Part shown: piece by piece, positions 1-13,600 of the stretch | Numbering within the stretch: the first letter of the stretch is position 1 | Layout: every line of letters begins with the position of its first letter | NCBI GenBank assembly: GCA_011033025.1 | Contig: WFMF01000091.1 | Coordinates: 1-64,000 of the forward strand | Direction: 5' to 3' | DNA from: Beroe forskalii | Taxonomy: Eukaryota > Ctenophora > Nuda > Beroida > Beroidae | Length of the DNA: 64,000 nucleotides | Position numbers and translations under genes: made by a program | The notes under the pieces: model-generated | Database searches by the model: none | Seen by the model: the letters and a program-made list of their open reading frames with translations, nothing else | Told to the model about the DNA's origin: nothing

Positions 1-355
1 TGAGTTAACTAGTAGGTTTAGTAGGACGACCCCCCCCCCCCTTCTCCCGAGACACTGATCAAAATTGAGAAAATCACCTGACACACTTGGACTTGGGTAA
101 AATAATGCATCATTATTTGGTTCTAGTGCATGGGAATAAAAAGTTTTTTTGGTCCGTGTGGCTGATTGATGTGGTCAGATTATGACATGTTATCTTCCTT
201 TTTTCTTCCAAATATGCTTAAATTCGGCTGTTCGGATGAAAATGATTTGAGTAAATTCTGATATTCCTCTCATATCAATTGAAACAATGCGGCTCTTGAG
301 TATAACCCCACTGAAGCAACTGAATTCGGATGAAATTCCATCTCTTTCTCCCCAG

Positions 356-3300
356 GATAAACTGGTTGAAGACGAGGTAGCCCTGGAAAACAAGGAACTA
401 GCCTCTCTCCTTAAAGACGCTGTATCTGACGGTGAGACTGAGAGTATCATCCTATCTCACGAGGAGAAAGTGATAAGGATCAGGTGTGATTCTTTATCTC
501 TAGACCCCGCGTACGGGAAATAGGCGGGTATGATGACGTTATTATCATGTAGTGAGTTGATGACGTTAAACCGCCTATTTCTCTTATTACGCGTCGTTAT
601 TAGTATGATTTTATTTGCTAGAGGTATGTCATTGTACTTGTATTGCTAGTGGGGTCTTATACCTTACCCGTTATTTCATTGCTTCCACATCAGGGAGGAG
701 GGGGAGAAGAAGAGGGAGTGTGCGTTACTGGAGCTGGAGGAGAGCTTACTGAGGGAACGAGAGGACAAGTACAGGTATGTGGGGCTGGCAATGTGCCAAG
801 ATAGCAAGATCTTGGCAATGTGCCGAAATTTTTATTGACAATAGCATAATTCATCATAGATTCCCTTTCACAGTGGAGCGATAATGAATCCATTTATTGA
901 AGACGAGAATGGTAAACCAAGTGGTTATCCTTTAATCTTCAAAGTATAAATCTGTAGAATTGCTAGTCGATATAGATGATAATAATCATTTGAACAGGGA
1001 AGCGATATCTGACTCTGACATGCCGGAAGAAGTGAAAGAATTTGTGGAGGAGAATCTGATCAAAAAGTCTTCTATAAACTTCAAAAATCACATCAATACG
1101 GCAGCCAGTAATCACTCCATTGTAACAGGTAATTGGACCTCTTAATGCAATCAATTACTTGCTATTTTTGGTCGAATCGTCAGATCACTGCCGAAAATGA
1201 ATGCGTTCATGGCTTAAAAACCAAGGTTAGTCTGAAATAGACTTTTCTGATTAAAATAAACCTAAACTTTAACAATTTCACATTCCAGACGAGGCTGTGC
1301 TGGACAAAGTCAGTGAGGATCTCATCCTAGCTCAAGATCTGTCCACTGAGCTAGAGGGAGTCCTGGATGAGAAGATGGAGTCTGCTCTGATCTCACTTGC
1401 CCAGGGGGAAATGGGAGTTTTAGATAAGGAAGATATGGAAATTTTTTAGAGTGTCCTCCGAAGCTTACTTTTTCTCCCAAGCTACTGTACATTTACTCAT
1501 TTCCGTCCAAATAGTTGCTAATCGATAAAACGATTCCTCAATCCTCGCTCCTGAAACCTAAATTAATTCTTCTTCTTCGCAGATAAGGAAGAGAAGACAT
1601 CATCAAACGCTCCCGACTTGACAAACAAGCCCTCCTGCGGCAAATGATAGAGGAGAAGAAGGGTAAACACAGTGACATCATGAAGAAGAAGATGCAGGAC
1701 CGGAAGAGGAAGAAACTAGCTGCTCTTCCTCAGAAACATGACCGCGAAATTGCTAAGGTGGGAGCTGGGTGTCTTGTTACTAAGGAGTTGGGTTTTGTAT
1801 GAATATCTGTCAAATTGGTCTTGTTATTTTCTAACACCGAAGAAGGAACCGTATGAAAATATTATTGAATGAGTGAATGTCTTGGTATCATACCTCGTAC
1901 TCTGTTGCTTTTGTTCGTTGATTTGATCTCACCTTCCTCTCTCACAGCTGAACGCTGAACTGAAGCAGAAAGTAGCCAGTGGGCAGATGACAGAGGAAGC
2001 TGCTACTGAGATGATGGAAGCGCTCAAGGAGCAACACAGGGCCGAGAAGGAACAGGTTTGGTTGAATGGTTACCAACGATACCAGTCCTCGGTTACCATG
2101 GTAGCCATAGCTTGGTTCTCAGCCCTTCCATGATTGCCAACTTTCATAGATTTATTGGATTTGCTAAGTTAGACTGCTACGAAATCTTTATATTGTCTAT
2201 TTTGTCTTGTGTCTCTATGGTTACCTTTCATATCCTTTTATTCCAGACAAAGTCTCGTCTGGACGCAGAAGAAGGAGTAGAACTAGGTAAACTAGACAAA
2301 CTTCTTGAGAATGAGTACAAGGAGGGAGCTGTAAAGATCTGCGAGGAGGCAATCAGTGATATTGTCAGCAGAGGAGTGAGGAAGAGGGCTAGTATCAAGG
2401 GGGTGCCGGAGGGGAAGGAGAAGGAGATCATAGAGGACTTCAAGAAACAGGTTATTTTATGTTTAGTTTCAAGGATTGGGGCATAAAATTCGAAGTTCGA
2501 ACACTATAATTCCTGGATTATAACAGTTTGATGAAACCCTGTTCCTTGCTCTGAACTTTTAAATTTTGACTTCTCTCTCATATTCTCTCATAGCCATTTC
2601 TCTTACTGGTATTTTCATTTCATGACTAAATCCTAAATCTCGTATCTTTTTGTCAGATGGATGGTCTGCGAGCGCAGCTGAATCTGAACGAGGCACAGCA
2701 GGCAGCTAGTCTAGACAGTAAGATAGCTGAGAGAAGGAGGAGGAAGAGACTTAGTCTCAGACAGGATGCTGAGAACAAGAGGATTCAGGAACTCATGGTA
2801 ATCTCACTTTTCAAGAACCGTCGTCTATGATTGTATCAACGATTTATTTTTTTTTCTTAATTTGGAGGTTTTAATTTTATCAAACAGCTGTAACAACCAA
2901 CTACAGGAGACGAAGGATCCATGTCTTTGATTAAAAAATTTGTCTCAAGACTTGATTTACTGTAGACAATTCAGTTTGTTTTTCGTCTATTAACATGCAC
3001 CCAATTTCAACTTCAAACCCTTCCTCAGTCAGCGCAGAACCTTGTTTCTTCATCCAGCAGCTCTGCAGTACCAATCATTGATGTTCCTGTGGTTAGCGAT
3101 AACATGCCATCGGAATCCGAGCAGGTTTGTAAAATTGAATGATCCAATGGGCAATGTACATTCTGGTTCATCTTTCAGTGTCGTTTATTTGCGTCTCCCC
3201 ATAGGTATCGATATCATCAAGATCATGAGAGTAGGCTCGTCGATCTCAGGCCAGATCTTTCGAGTTTTGAATCTGAAGATTTCAATTTCAGAACAGAAGA

Positions 3301-6300
3301 TGGCGTCCTGATTTAGTTTCCTATGGCTGCAGATATTCAGACCGTGTCAATCCTATTCTCAATAATCAATATCCCCATTTCAGGCCCTATCTCGACAGCA
3401 CGCAGAGAATCTCTCCTCCCTGGAACAGGAGCAGCAGGAGGAGTTGGAAGCCCTGGAGGAGAGATTAGCAGCAGACACTATGAGTGAGGAGGAGAGGAAA
3501 CTTCAGGAGATAGCCGGCTCCAATAATCAGGTACAGGAGATTAAAGGGGGTAGCCGGGTCTAATAATCAGGTAAAGGAGATAGCCGGGTCCAATAATCAG
3601 GTTTTTCTTTTCTGAATTTGCATTTTTTTGTTTTTCTTGGCTTCCTTTAACTATAAAATTAGTAAATTGTAACTGGGCCCATAATTCGTAAAGAATACTG
3701 GATCTAAAATGGTGATTTTCATTCCTCAGTTCTTCTCATCTTCTAATAAATCATGTTATATCTCAGGAGTTACGAGAAAGAAAGAAGAAGCTGGAAGCCG
3801 AGCTTGCAGCCCGTATAGATCTGACTCCTGAAGAAGCTAAGAGACTTGCAGCAGCTCATGCTAAGGAACTAGCTGCACTGAATGAGAAGCTGAATGCTGA
3901 GAAGGCCAGACAGGGTCTCAAGTTGACTGAGGAGTTGAATAGAAGGAAGCAGCAGAGATTACAGGATCTGAGGAAGAGACAGGACGCGAGGAAACGTCAG
4001 GTTTGATGGGACCAGCAGTTGTAAATTCTTTGAAACTTGCGCAGGTTGAATGACAGTTTTTAGAGAAAAGATGGTAGAATGGCAGATGAAATACTGACCT
4101 TCATCGCTGGAGCCCCTGATATTTTCTTATTCGTCTCATGACTCTATTCCAGGTCTCAGTCTGAGTTATCATCTCCGTAGTCCATGTCATTCATCTTCAC
4201 CCCAACCTTCCCCAGGAGTTAGACGAGCAGGAAAAGGAACGTCTAGCTGCCCGGGGAGACAGACTCCACCATTCTGAGGGAAGTGCTATCAAGCTGGGGA
4301 TACAGAATAATGGGGCACAACTAGGGGGACAGGTCATCAAACAGGTAACACAATATTTATCCCTATAATTTCATTCTGATCAGCTGCAAGCATTTGCTTT
4401 CTGGTCATGGAATATTCGAGTATTTGAATTCTTAGATTTACCCTCATATATGATCTGTAAAAAGAGAAAAAGGGGGCCTTAACCGATTACCGAGGTTGAA
4501 ATGAGCTTGTACATCAGTCCCTCACTTATAGCACTCCTTTGTCTCAGGTTCTATCAGGTCGACACGATCAGGAGCATCGGGATCTCATCCAGAAGTTCGA
4601 GGATGAGAAGCAGCAGATTGTGGATCAGGCTATTGCTGCCCTTCAGAATAGGTGGGAATGGGCAAACATTTGGTGTGTATACATCAATCAAGAGATGAGG
4701 GGCTGAAATGAATACCTCCAGAAGTTTCCCAAGTTTTCGAATCTTCAATGAGTTTACAAAATACAAGCTCGATCCCCGGCATTATTTGATTGATTCAATA
4801 AGTGATTAAGTTGGTCAGCTCATCTGCTCACCTGCTCCTCTCTCCAGACTAGATTTAGATCGTCGTGCGATGACAGACAGGCATGCTGCTGAGCTGGCTG
4901 CATTGCCTGAGGATGATGAGCAGGGCAGAGCAGCACTCCTTAACCGACAACAACAGGTAAGACTACAGTGTTGCTTTGGAATAGCATGTGAGCATGTGCT
5001 AGTCCCGTTCAAAAGATTAGAATTTAGATGTGGCAACTTCACAGATTACAGTGCTGCCATTCAGCTATTTGCTCATTCGGTATGTTGACGAGTTTTTCCT
5101 TGTTTTTGGCGGTAAATTGTTGCTTCTTTTTTCGCGACCCCGTGTTATTGCTTCTTCCAATAAATTATTACTGATAGATACTTAAAAGTAATATCATTCC
5201 ACTACTTTCTTCAGGAGTTGATGGAGTTTGATAAGAACGCTAGTTTCGAGTTGGCAGCCTTCACTCAGGATGCTCTGTTAGATTGGGAGACGAGGAAGAG
5301 CGATGCGTTGCTGGAGCTGAAGAAGAGACAGCTGCAGGAGATCGCGAAACATGCTCAGGTGAGATGAACGAGTGGTTCAAACTCATGCCATAAGAAATTT
5401 AAATTGGTCCAGACTGCTAAACTGGATCAAGGACGGAAGTTCGACAACTGAAAATTAAACTCTCTCATTGCTTCTATAGGGTGCTTCGACCCACTCAAAA
5501 TGATTACTAAAGACCATTCTATGCTCAGGATGCCAACCTAGCAGCAGCTAAGGAAGAAGCTGAAGCTAAGCTCCAAGAGTTAGAAGGAGTGAGGTTACAG
5601 ATACAGATGGACAGGGAACGTACTCTCCGGGAAATGGACATGGAGAGAAGGTAGATAACTTTGCGAAGGAAGTGTGAATAACTTTGCAAAGGAGGGGAGG
5701 GAGTCAGTTGATGTAGAGAGAAGGTAAAAACCGTTGTGAAGGAGAAGAGTGAATGAGTGGGTATGGAGAGAAGGTTTCAATGTCATTTGAATTTGTTTTC
5801 ACTTCTCAATCTGTTGTGTTTTTCAGGTTGTTTGAAGAACAGCAAGAAGAAGAATTAGCCGCTGAACTAGCTGAGTTTGAAGACTCACTCGCCGACCAAC
5901 GAGAAAAAGAAAACCTGAAAACCAAGAAAATGATGGACGGATTAACCAAACGCAAGGAAGAGTTACTGGCTGAAGCAGAGAAGAGGAAACAAGAGAAGCT
6001 GGACGCTTTAAAGAAGTCAGGAAAAGCTTCAGCAGAAGACACTGAGGCAATCATCAACCAACATCAGGAGGAAGTCCAGAGACTGGCAAACAAACTGGAC
6101 GCTGACAAGTTGCGACAGCAGCAGAAGTTGGAGGAGCAGTTGAACAGGAGGAGGAGGAAGCAGCAAGCTCAGACAATCCAACAGATAAAGGAGAAACACA
6201 GTCAGGCAGTGGTGAGGAAAGACTCGGAAATCAGTCAGAAGTTAGTGACTTTAGGAGCTGAGTCTGCTGCTAAGATAGAGAAAGTCATAGCTTCCAGTAT

Positions 6301-8700
6301 GGGAACAACTTCGAAGGATGATGTGGTCCCCATTAGAAGGGTGATGTCTGCTGATGACTCCATGGAGCTGACAGTTCCACTCTCAGAGACTCAGTTACAG
6401 GAGCTGCTGTCTGCCTCTCCGTACTCCAGCAAGATACAGGGGATATCTGACCTGATTGCAAACACTCAGCAAGGTTTGTAAACGCTCTAACACGAGGATT
6501 TTGTATTCTGACTGAAATGAGTTTTGCATTTCTACATCTCATGGTCAGGAACCTTTTGCAAGTATTTTATCATCTCCCCAAATCCCATCTCAGGCGGTTA
6601 CATCAGTTCCCTCAACGCCCAATACGAGTCAGACACAGAACTAATCCCTGTAGATCTGAGTGATCTGACCCCGCCCCAGTTTGTGGTGTACAAGTTCGGG
6701 TGTTATGTGACCCAGGTGTCAGATGTCGGGCCTGTCACCCTGCTCATTGCATCCTCTATACCGCCAAATACTGACTTTACTCAGAATGCGTACCGGTACG
6801 TTTGGGAAGATTTTATACGTTTCTTATTTTTGTCGTACCCTATATAATTTATCCTCTTCTTCCCACCTTCTATTGTCCCGTTTCCCTTGCCCTGTCACTC
6901 TAACTGAAGTGATAAATGATAAGAGAGATGAATGATTAGAGTGAGGAATGATTATTTCTTTTCTATTACCTTTTCATATCACTTGGGTTCTATAAAAATA
7001 AGAAATGTAGTTCTAGGAAAGATGGTTATTATTATTAAACTCATTCCTCACCAGGAATCTGTTCTACTACGACACACACAACCACCACCTCTACCTGCGA
7101 GACTGCCTCGCTTCTGACGTGGGGCACTTCACTACAGTTCTCATCCACTGTCTAGGTATGTCAGACATGTTACCGAGTTTGAGTTATGTCACGGATCCCA
7201 TACCCATTTGTACCCTAAACCTAAAATTTACCCTAACATTTACAATAACCCTTACCTTTTTAAACCCTACCCTTTACCAAACTCTACACATAACCCTAAC
7301 CAAATTCTGACCCTAACTCCTTTCCAGCGCACGTTAAGATAGAGGAGTTGAGTAATGACGAGAGACCTGAGTTCGTGGAGGCTCTCTACTCTCTGGTATC
7401 CCGACTCTGCAGAGAGTTGTATTGTAACAGAGTGGACAGGTTACAGGAGGTCGACAACCATCTACTCGATATTCAGGTTGGTGGGAGTGTGACATGTGAA
7501 ATCTTTTCTCTTTTTCTCTAGGCCCTGATTGCTCAATAGTTAAAAACTCCGATTTTTAGGAATGGATTTAAGCTTTCTAGCTACTGTTTATCGCAATCTT
7601 TCTGTATGGGAGATTAAAACCACTAACCACCAACTCAGGAGATATTTAACTTGACCCTCACCGGCACAGAATCCCGTACGGAGTTCAGACTCAACTCCAG
7701 AGTTGCTTCCTACCAGAAGATAGCTCGACACACTGAACTCTGCCAGGATATGGATAAGAAGGAGGAGATCAGAGGTCAGGGAGGGAGCTTGCTTGTTGAG
7801 CAGTGTATCACAGAATATCTGAATAGTTTCATGCTGATTGAAAGAGATTTGGAGTATATTTTCTGAAATTTCCCCATGAGTCATACAATTTCTATCATAA
7901 GTCATGTAATTTCTATCATCGCCAATCTCCATCTTTACCCAGGTACAACGGGCAAACTGTACGAGTCAATGCAGGGGACAACCACTGCTCCCTCAGAAAA
8001 CATGATATCTCACCAGCTGCAGATGTCTAACAAACAGCCCGGGGACTCTGCTTCACGGTACACCGTCAAGACGTACACTCACCTCGCGCTACAGGTTGGT
8101 GGAGGGGGCTTGTTAAACACAAGGAAATTTCTTCTAAACACCAGATGATCGTACCCAAACACAAGGAAATATCTTTTCAAACACTATATATTTCCCAGGA
8201 GCTGGAAGAGGAGGAAGAGATCCTGAACTCTGAGTTCCAGTCCCTGTGCACTGAGTTATCAGGAGTTCAGGAGGAGGTGGATTCCCTCAGTCACGAACTG
8301 ATCACACTCACTGCTCTGCTAGAATCAGGTAAAGTAGAGTCAGGTAATCTTCTATCCATTGTTTGTGTTAGGTACTTAACATTTCAGATTACCGTTGACT
8401 TGCTGGAAGATGATGGAGTAAAGACTCAGACCTCAGTTGCTACTTGCAGCGACTGAAGTCGGCCGATGTTGTCATTTAATCTTGTATTCTATCGTCCCTT
8501 TTTAGGAGAAATTATGCGTAACGTATTTTTGCGATTTAGGCGAGAACACGGACGAAGTCCAGCGTAACAAAGAAGCGACCCTGCGCAAACTTAACGCTCA
8601 GCGACAGAAAGTTACGCTTCTAAACGCGAAGCAGACCGAGCTCAATAAGAAAATACAGGAGGTCAACGCAGAAATCGCGAATAAAACTGCGAACTTGTAA
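356..8700 (+). CDS. Large coiled-coil protein, 5' partial, about 24 exons
   Basis: I do not recognise a named family. Exons read in phase: 356-483, 694-774, 998-1128, 1289-~1425, ~1585-1757, 1948-2055, 2247-2450, 2657-2797, 3029-3124, 3384-3530, 3767-4000, 4216-4344, 4548-4651, 4848-4956, 5215-5358, 5529-5650, 5827-6473, 6594-6795, 7055-7155, 7328-7476, 7639-7774, 7943-8094, 8199-8328, 8540-8700 (TAA 8698-8700). The first exon opens at a strong acceptor (TTTCTCCCCAG), so the true start lies upstream of the window. The N-terminal two thirds is Glu/Lys/Arg/Gln-rich heptad coiled coil with Arg runs such as ERRRRKR. A globular segment (6594-7476) holds YYDTHNHHLYLRD and VLIHCLAHVKIEEL, and a last short coiled coil closes the protein. 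Similar large invertebrate coiled-coil proteins with an 'LVH-LAH' segment come to mind from memory, without a function. The junction between exons 4 and 5 could not be resolved: no GT donor keeps the frame. A cytoskeletal or ciliary role would be a guess. Confidence 0.85.
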
Positions 8701-8816
8701 ATAATATCAGCTAAAATTGAATGACCATTTGACCTAACGTATGTTTTAAGTTCTTCACTGTGACCCTGAAAAGGAGCTGAGTTCAAACTTAAATTACATG
8801 ATCATGATTGAATAGA

Positions 8817-8822
8817 AATAAA
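8817..8822 (+). terminator. Polyadenylation signal AATAAA of the coiled-coil gene
   Basis: An AATAAA hexamer lies 117 bp after the TAA stop and is followed by T-rich sequence. It is the first canonical hexamer downstream of the stop. Confidence 0.6.
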
Positions 8823-10668
8823 TTTTATGCCCTTGGGCTTACCATCAAAATTAACCTTTTTATATGTAAAAGAGGACTATTTAATTTTGTACTTGGTTTT
8901 TTTAGTTTTTAAAGTAATATATTTTATTAATTTGTAGATTTTGTAGTATTTTGATTATTTAATCAGAAATAAATTAAATTTAAAAATAAATATTCTGATT
9001 TTTACATTAGGATGCAGGTTATTCATAAGTTTGAAATTTCATTTCTCTTGAAGTATTGACACTACATTAGACAAGTTAATCAGTAAAACTAATCGATAAG
9101 CAATATAATAAAAGTAAAACATGCGTGTAAATACTTGAATATCAAAATTTAATGTTAAATTATTGTTTAATCAATGAAAACGTATTCAGAAATTGACAAC
9201 ACTTTCATCAATTTGAGTTTTGAACTGTTATACTAAGCATCTATTAATCTGAACTTTTTCAAACTCAAAATCTAGTCTCTCTGGCTGCTATCAATACAAC
9301 CATGCCTATTGCATATTGTCAATTTTTTCCATTTATCCAACGCGATTTATACTTAAGCATAATATGTTTGCGTTGTATGTGCGATGCAATGTAAAAATGC
9401 GCGGCGCATCATTCTTTGCAGCATTCAAAGCCGATCCTTCCTTGCCATGCGTTGCTTGGCCCCCTCGCGCGCACAGACTGGAAGGGCAGACAACTGCAAC
9501 GTCGGGCAAATCCTTCATACACATACAAGAAATGTATCTTTTGTAACGAAGAAGGCGCGGCGTTTCCCTACTTTCCCTATGGAGCAGAACAAAATGCGGC
9601 CGCTGACAAGGGATATAAATAATCAATCGTGGACCGGATGTCCGGATGCACGGCGCGGCACTCGTTCGCGTTCGTAGGATGTTGCCCTATTAATAAACAT
9701 CCAGAAAGTTACCCTATCTATATCCCGGGACCGCAACGCGAACGTTCCACATTTACCATCACGGCCAAAAAAGACGGCATGGGTATTGGGTAAGGTCCGT
9801 GTTCCGTACTTGATGTGATTGTGCGCGGCGTCACTGTGCATTGCATAGTGACGCTTCGCAATTCGCTAATGGCTAAACACTGTTTGCATTGCGCGACGCC
9901 TTTTAGCTTTCTAAAAAAGAATTGCTGTGCGCGCGGCGTACGCACACCTATACGGGCGTAGGAAAGTGAAAATAAACCGCGCAATGACCCAGTTCACTAA
10001 TTCAGTCATCACGTTATATCAAGCATGAATATGAACTCGTATATCCTCTGCATAGTACATCTGCAATAAGTTGTTTAGTACTTTCAGTTGAATTGCTGAA
10101 TTAGGTTGCTAATTAAATGTATTACATCTAATCAGTCACAAATTGGTCCATAATGCAATATGACAAACTTTATATTTTTGTCATGTAGGCATTCTTTCTT
10201 TTTTACTGTTCCATCAAGTCTTGCAATCATTCAAGCAATTTATGACTTATGTCTTGAAGAATCCTTTCCTCATTGTTTATCTATATTACATCATGTTTGA
10301 TGTGATTGATACATCATGATGCAATTCCATTGCATGGCTGCTTTTCTTTTGTTGAACATATTTTCCGTATATACATGGTACTTATTTAAATTTTTTAATT
10401 CTGTTCTATATTTGGATTGATATTTTAGAGTCATAATGTATTCCATTTTACTTCTCATTGTTGAATGTATGCCCAATGCTTTGGTCATGCAGACTGATGT
10501 TACAGAAATTATTTTATTCACTCAAGATTGATAATGTTTAAGACTCAATGTGTTTCAAACAACTGAGAATGTTGTCTAGCACCATTCAGAGTTCCCTTAG
10601 AAAGAAATATATCTTGAAACTTTCCATAGAGTAGTGCTACATGAGTGTGCATGAGTTAGAATTCATTA
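8823..10668. other. Spacer with CpG-rich island at about 9375-9975
   Basis: Most of this spacer is AT-rich and without recognisable genes. From about 9375 to 9975 the composition changes: CpG is frequent (GCGCGGCGC, CGCGCGCAC, GTGCGCGGCG) and several short overlapping open frames appear on both strands, as expected by chance in GC-richer DNA. A TATA-like GGATATAAAT lies at about 9611. The block lies about 0.7-1.3 kb upstream of the ceramide synthase start codon, so it could be that gene's promoter with a non-coding first exon, but I see no definite donor to prove it. It could equally be an old mobile element. Confidence 0.35.
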
Positions 10669-13600
10669 ATGGGATCCTGTGTTACTGCAATGATCAAAAT
10701 GTTCAAATATCTCTCATCGAAGTTGTCTTTTGTCTCAATAACATTACAATCAAATTTGAGGATGGGTGACTATTTGAGGATATTTATGCATCCATGGGAT
10801 ACTATATGGTGGCTAGGAAGGAACTACTATAACAAATATGGTGAAACCTGGCCTGGACAAGATGAACCTGAACCTGGTTTCAAGCATCCCTCACCACAGA
10901 AAGATTTTATGGTAGTTCTCATTATGGCTTTCTTTCTTATCTTTGTTAGGAGATTGTTTGAAAGGTAAGCAAATTATATTTGACATTGATTCAAGTTTAA
11001 TTGTTGGTATACCAATAAGAATACCATTATCATCAAAGACATTCTTATAGCATTATTAGAAAAGCAGTTGCAAACATCTTTCTGGCTCAAAATTACAATA
11101 GGCATCCAACATTTAGATCAAATATTGTACCTATTTTACATCTCCTATACTCAGCTTGGTGGCATCACCTATTGCATGGGCACTTGGCATCAAGCAATGT
11201 AAGAGGAAACCTGTTGATCCTGTGCCTGTGCTTGAAAACTATCTCAAAGCAAACAGATATGCTGCTCCTGATGAGTCAACACTGAAGGATCTCTGCAAAG
11301 AATGTGGTATGTAGCTTTTATCTTACATTGAAAGCATTGCATGTGATGGGTAATCAACTTTTGACTAGGAGTCAACAGCTAAATTGACATTTGAGTTCGA
11401 AATTTGGATATTATGTAGATCTACAAATAATTGATTTTATAAACTAGTTCACCTTATTTGATTGAGTATTTCCTTCACTCAGGTTTAACAATAAGACAAG
11501 CACAAGTGTGGGTAAGAAGGAAACAGCAGTCTGTTCTTTCAACTCGGCACACTAAATTTGTTGAGAGTTTGTGAGTTACTTTTAATTCTATGATATACCT
11601 AACAATCTGCAATAATACATAACAGTATCATTTATTGTGTGAGTGTGGACTGACATCGTATGAATTAGAGATAAATAAATTGTTCTTTTTATTAACTTTC
11701 ACTGATGCATCTACACCCTATTGAACCCATTGTGTTTTCAGCTGGAGGTTTGTATTCTATGGGGTAATGTTCTCATTTGGTCTGGTATGTTTGTGGCCTG
11801 AGAAGTATCTGTGGGATACAAAACACTGTTGGTATGGCTACCCAGTCAGTATATGGGCTATGAAAAACTCAATTTACTGGTTAGTTTGAGTTCCTATCAT
11901 CGTCATCTCTCCTAACACAACTCCTTAATTGATATATGATTCAATTTCAAATCTAAGCTGTTAATTGGGTGGAATATAGGTGATATAAATATAACCAAAC
12001 TGTTATATACACCTTTAAATCGCCTTGTCTAGGTACTATATGATTGAGATGGGTTACTACACCTCTTGCCTGATATATCAGTTCTATGAAGTGAGGAGGA
12101 AAGACTTCCTGCAGATGTTCATTCACCATGTGGCTGCAGTTTGTCTAATAGGGTGGGTAAATCATTTCAATTATTTCTTAAATTAGTGTCCCTCTACTCC
12201 TCTACAAAGGCTGTTTGAATACTGGTATATTGTAACTAATTTTGATTATAAAAGTCGCAATGATAAAGAAGTTATTTATTCGCTTTCAGGATATCCTTTT
12301 TAACATCTCGCACACGTATTGGTGCCCTGGTGATGCTCCTTCACGATTTCTCAGACATAAGTCTAGAGGTAAGGAAGTAAATATAGTTTATTCTAAACTT
12401 CTGTTTTTCAAAAGTGGGACAGTGTGATATAGGAAACTGATGATTTTATTCTTCTACTAGGGTTTCAGTCATTTCAAAGTTCTGTATATTTGTTCAAATT
12501 TCAATAAATGTTCATCAAACATTTTCAGGCATGCAAAATGGCAAGATATGCTAACAGAATTGATTGGGGGAACGTTTTATTCGTTGTCTTTAGCCTCTCA
12601 TTCTTCATATCAAGAATTGTATACTACCCTTACAGGTAAGACTTCATCATCTCATTCCTTTCACATTTCCTTGTTAATTTCCGTTATTCTCCCATAAAAT
12701 ACGCATGTAGGTTTTCGTGTAAGTGCAAATATATTTAGAAATTAGATGAAGTGTCAACTGTCAAGTGTTTCACACTCTTTTACTGTCTGCCGTTGCATGT
12801 ATTAAAGTCAGCGCATGTCATATCTGCATGTATGTCAAGTGATGTACATGTATGTCACACTTTTATCACGCGATATTAAATTTAATGCTCATGTTTAACT
12901 TTAGATAAGTAGGTATCTTACAAAGTGTGTTTCACAACACAACCCCAGATTATGTCATTCTTATCATGTGATGTAACTTGATGAGGATGGTTCCTCATCA
13001 CGTTTAAATATAAGCTCAGAATGAATAGGCTGATGAAATGGCGTCATAAATATTGTGTGTTCTTCAGAATTAAGCTAGCCGCCTATTATTCACGAGGGGC
13101 TTACATTAAAACTCTGGCATAATATTTCAATGACTCTTAACAATCCCATTTCAGGAGTTACTTTTTGCAGGGTGACTGTCTAAACCATTGGAAGACGGCT
13201 CGAATTTAATGATAATTATGTATTGATCTGGTCACCCCTATTAACCCCATCTAGTCTGGAGTACTCTTCATATCTCGTATAATTTGTAGTAATTACCACA
13301 GTAACCTAATATACATGAATTGTACGAATGCCATGGCAACGGATCATCGTAGAATAAGGTGACCGTATGATATTTACCCCTCATGATTATTTCATTAGTC
13401 TGACGATATGTACAAGCCTTGTATGGAGTAAATACCGGTCACGAGAGAGTTAATACACTACTAAAAGGTGATAGCACCGTAATGTCAGAGGATATGCAGA
13501 CTATGCATTGCATTATGTCCCATGCAAAGACTAAAATTTGGAGAAAATATTATAATCATAGATGGTGAGGCTTAATTAACCTTTCAACTGCATAAACTGA

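Noticed and set aside
690-893. Minus-strand frame rich in Pro, Ser and Thr
   Set aside because: It is the antisense shadow of the Glu/Lys-rich coiled-coil exon at 694-774.
9333-9984. Several overlapping 70-97 codon frames on both strands
   Set aside because: The region is CpG-rich, which lowers stop-codon frequency. No frame has recognisable domains or supporting splice sites.
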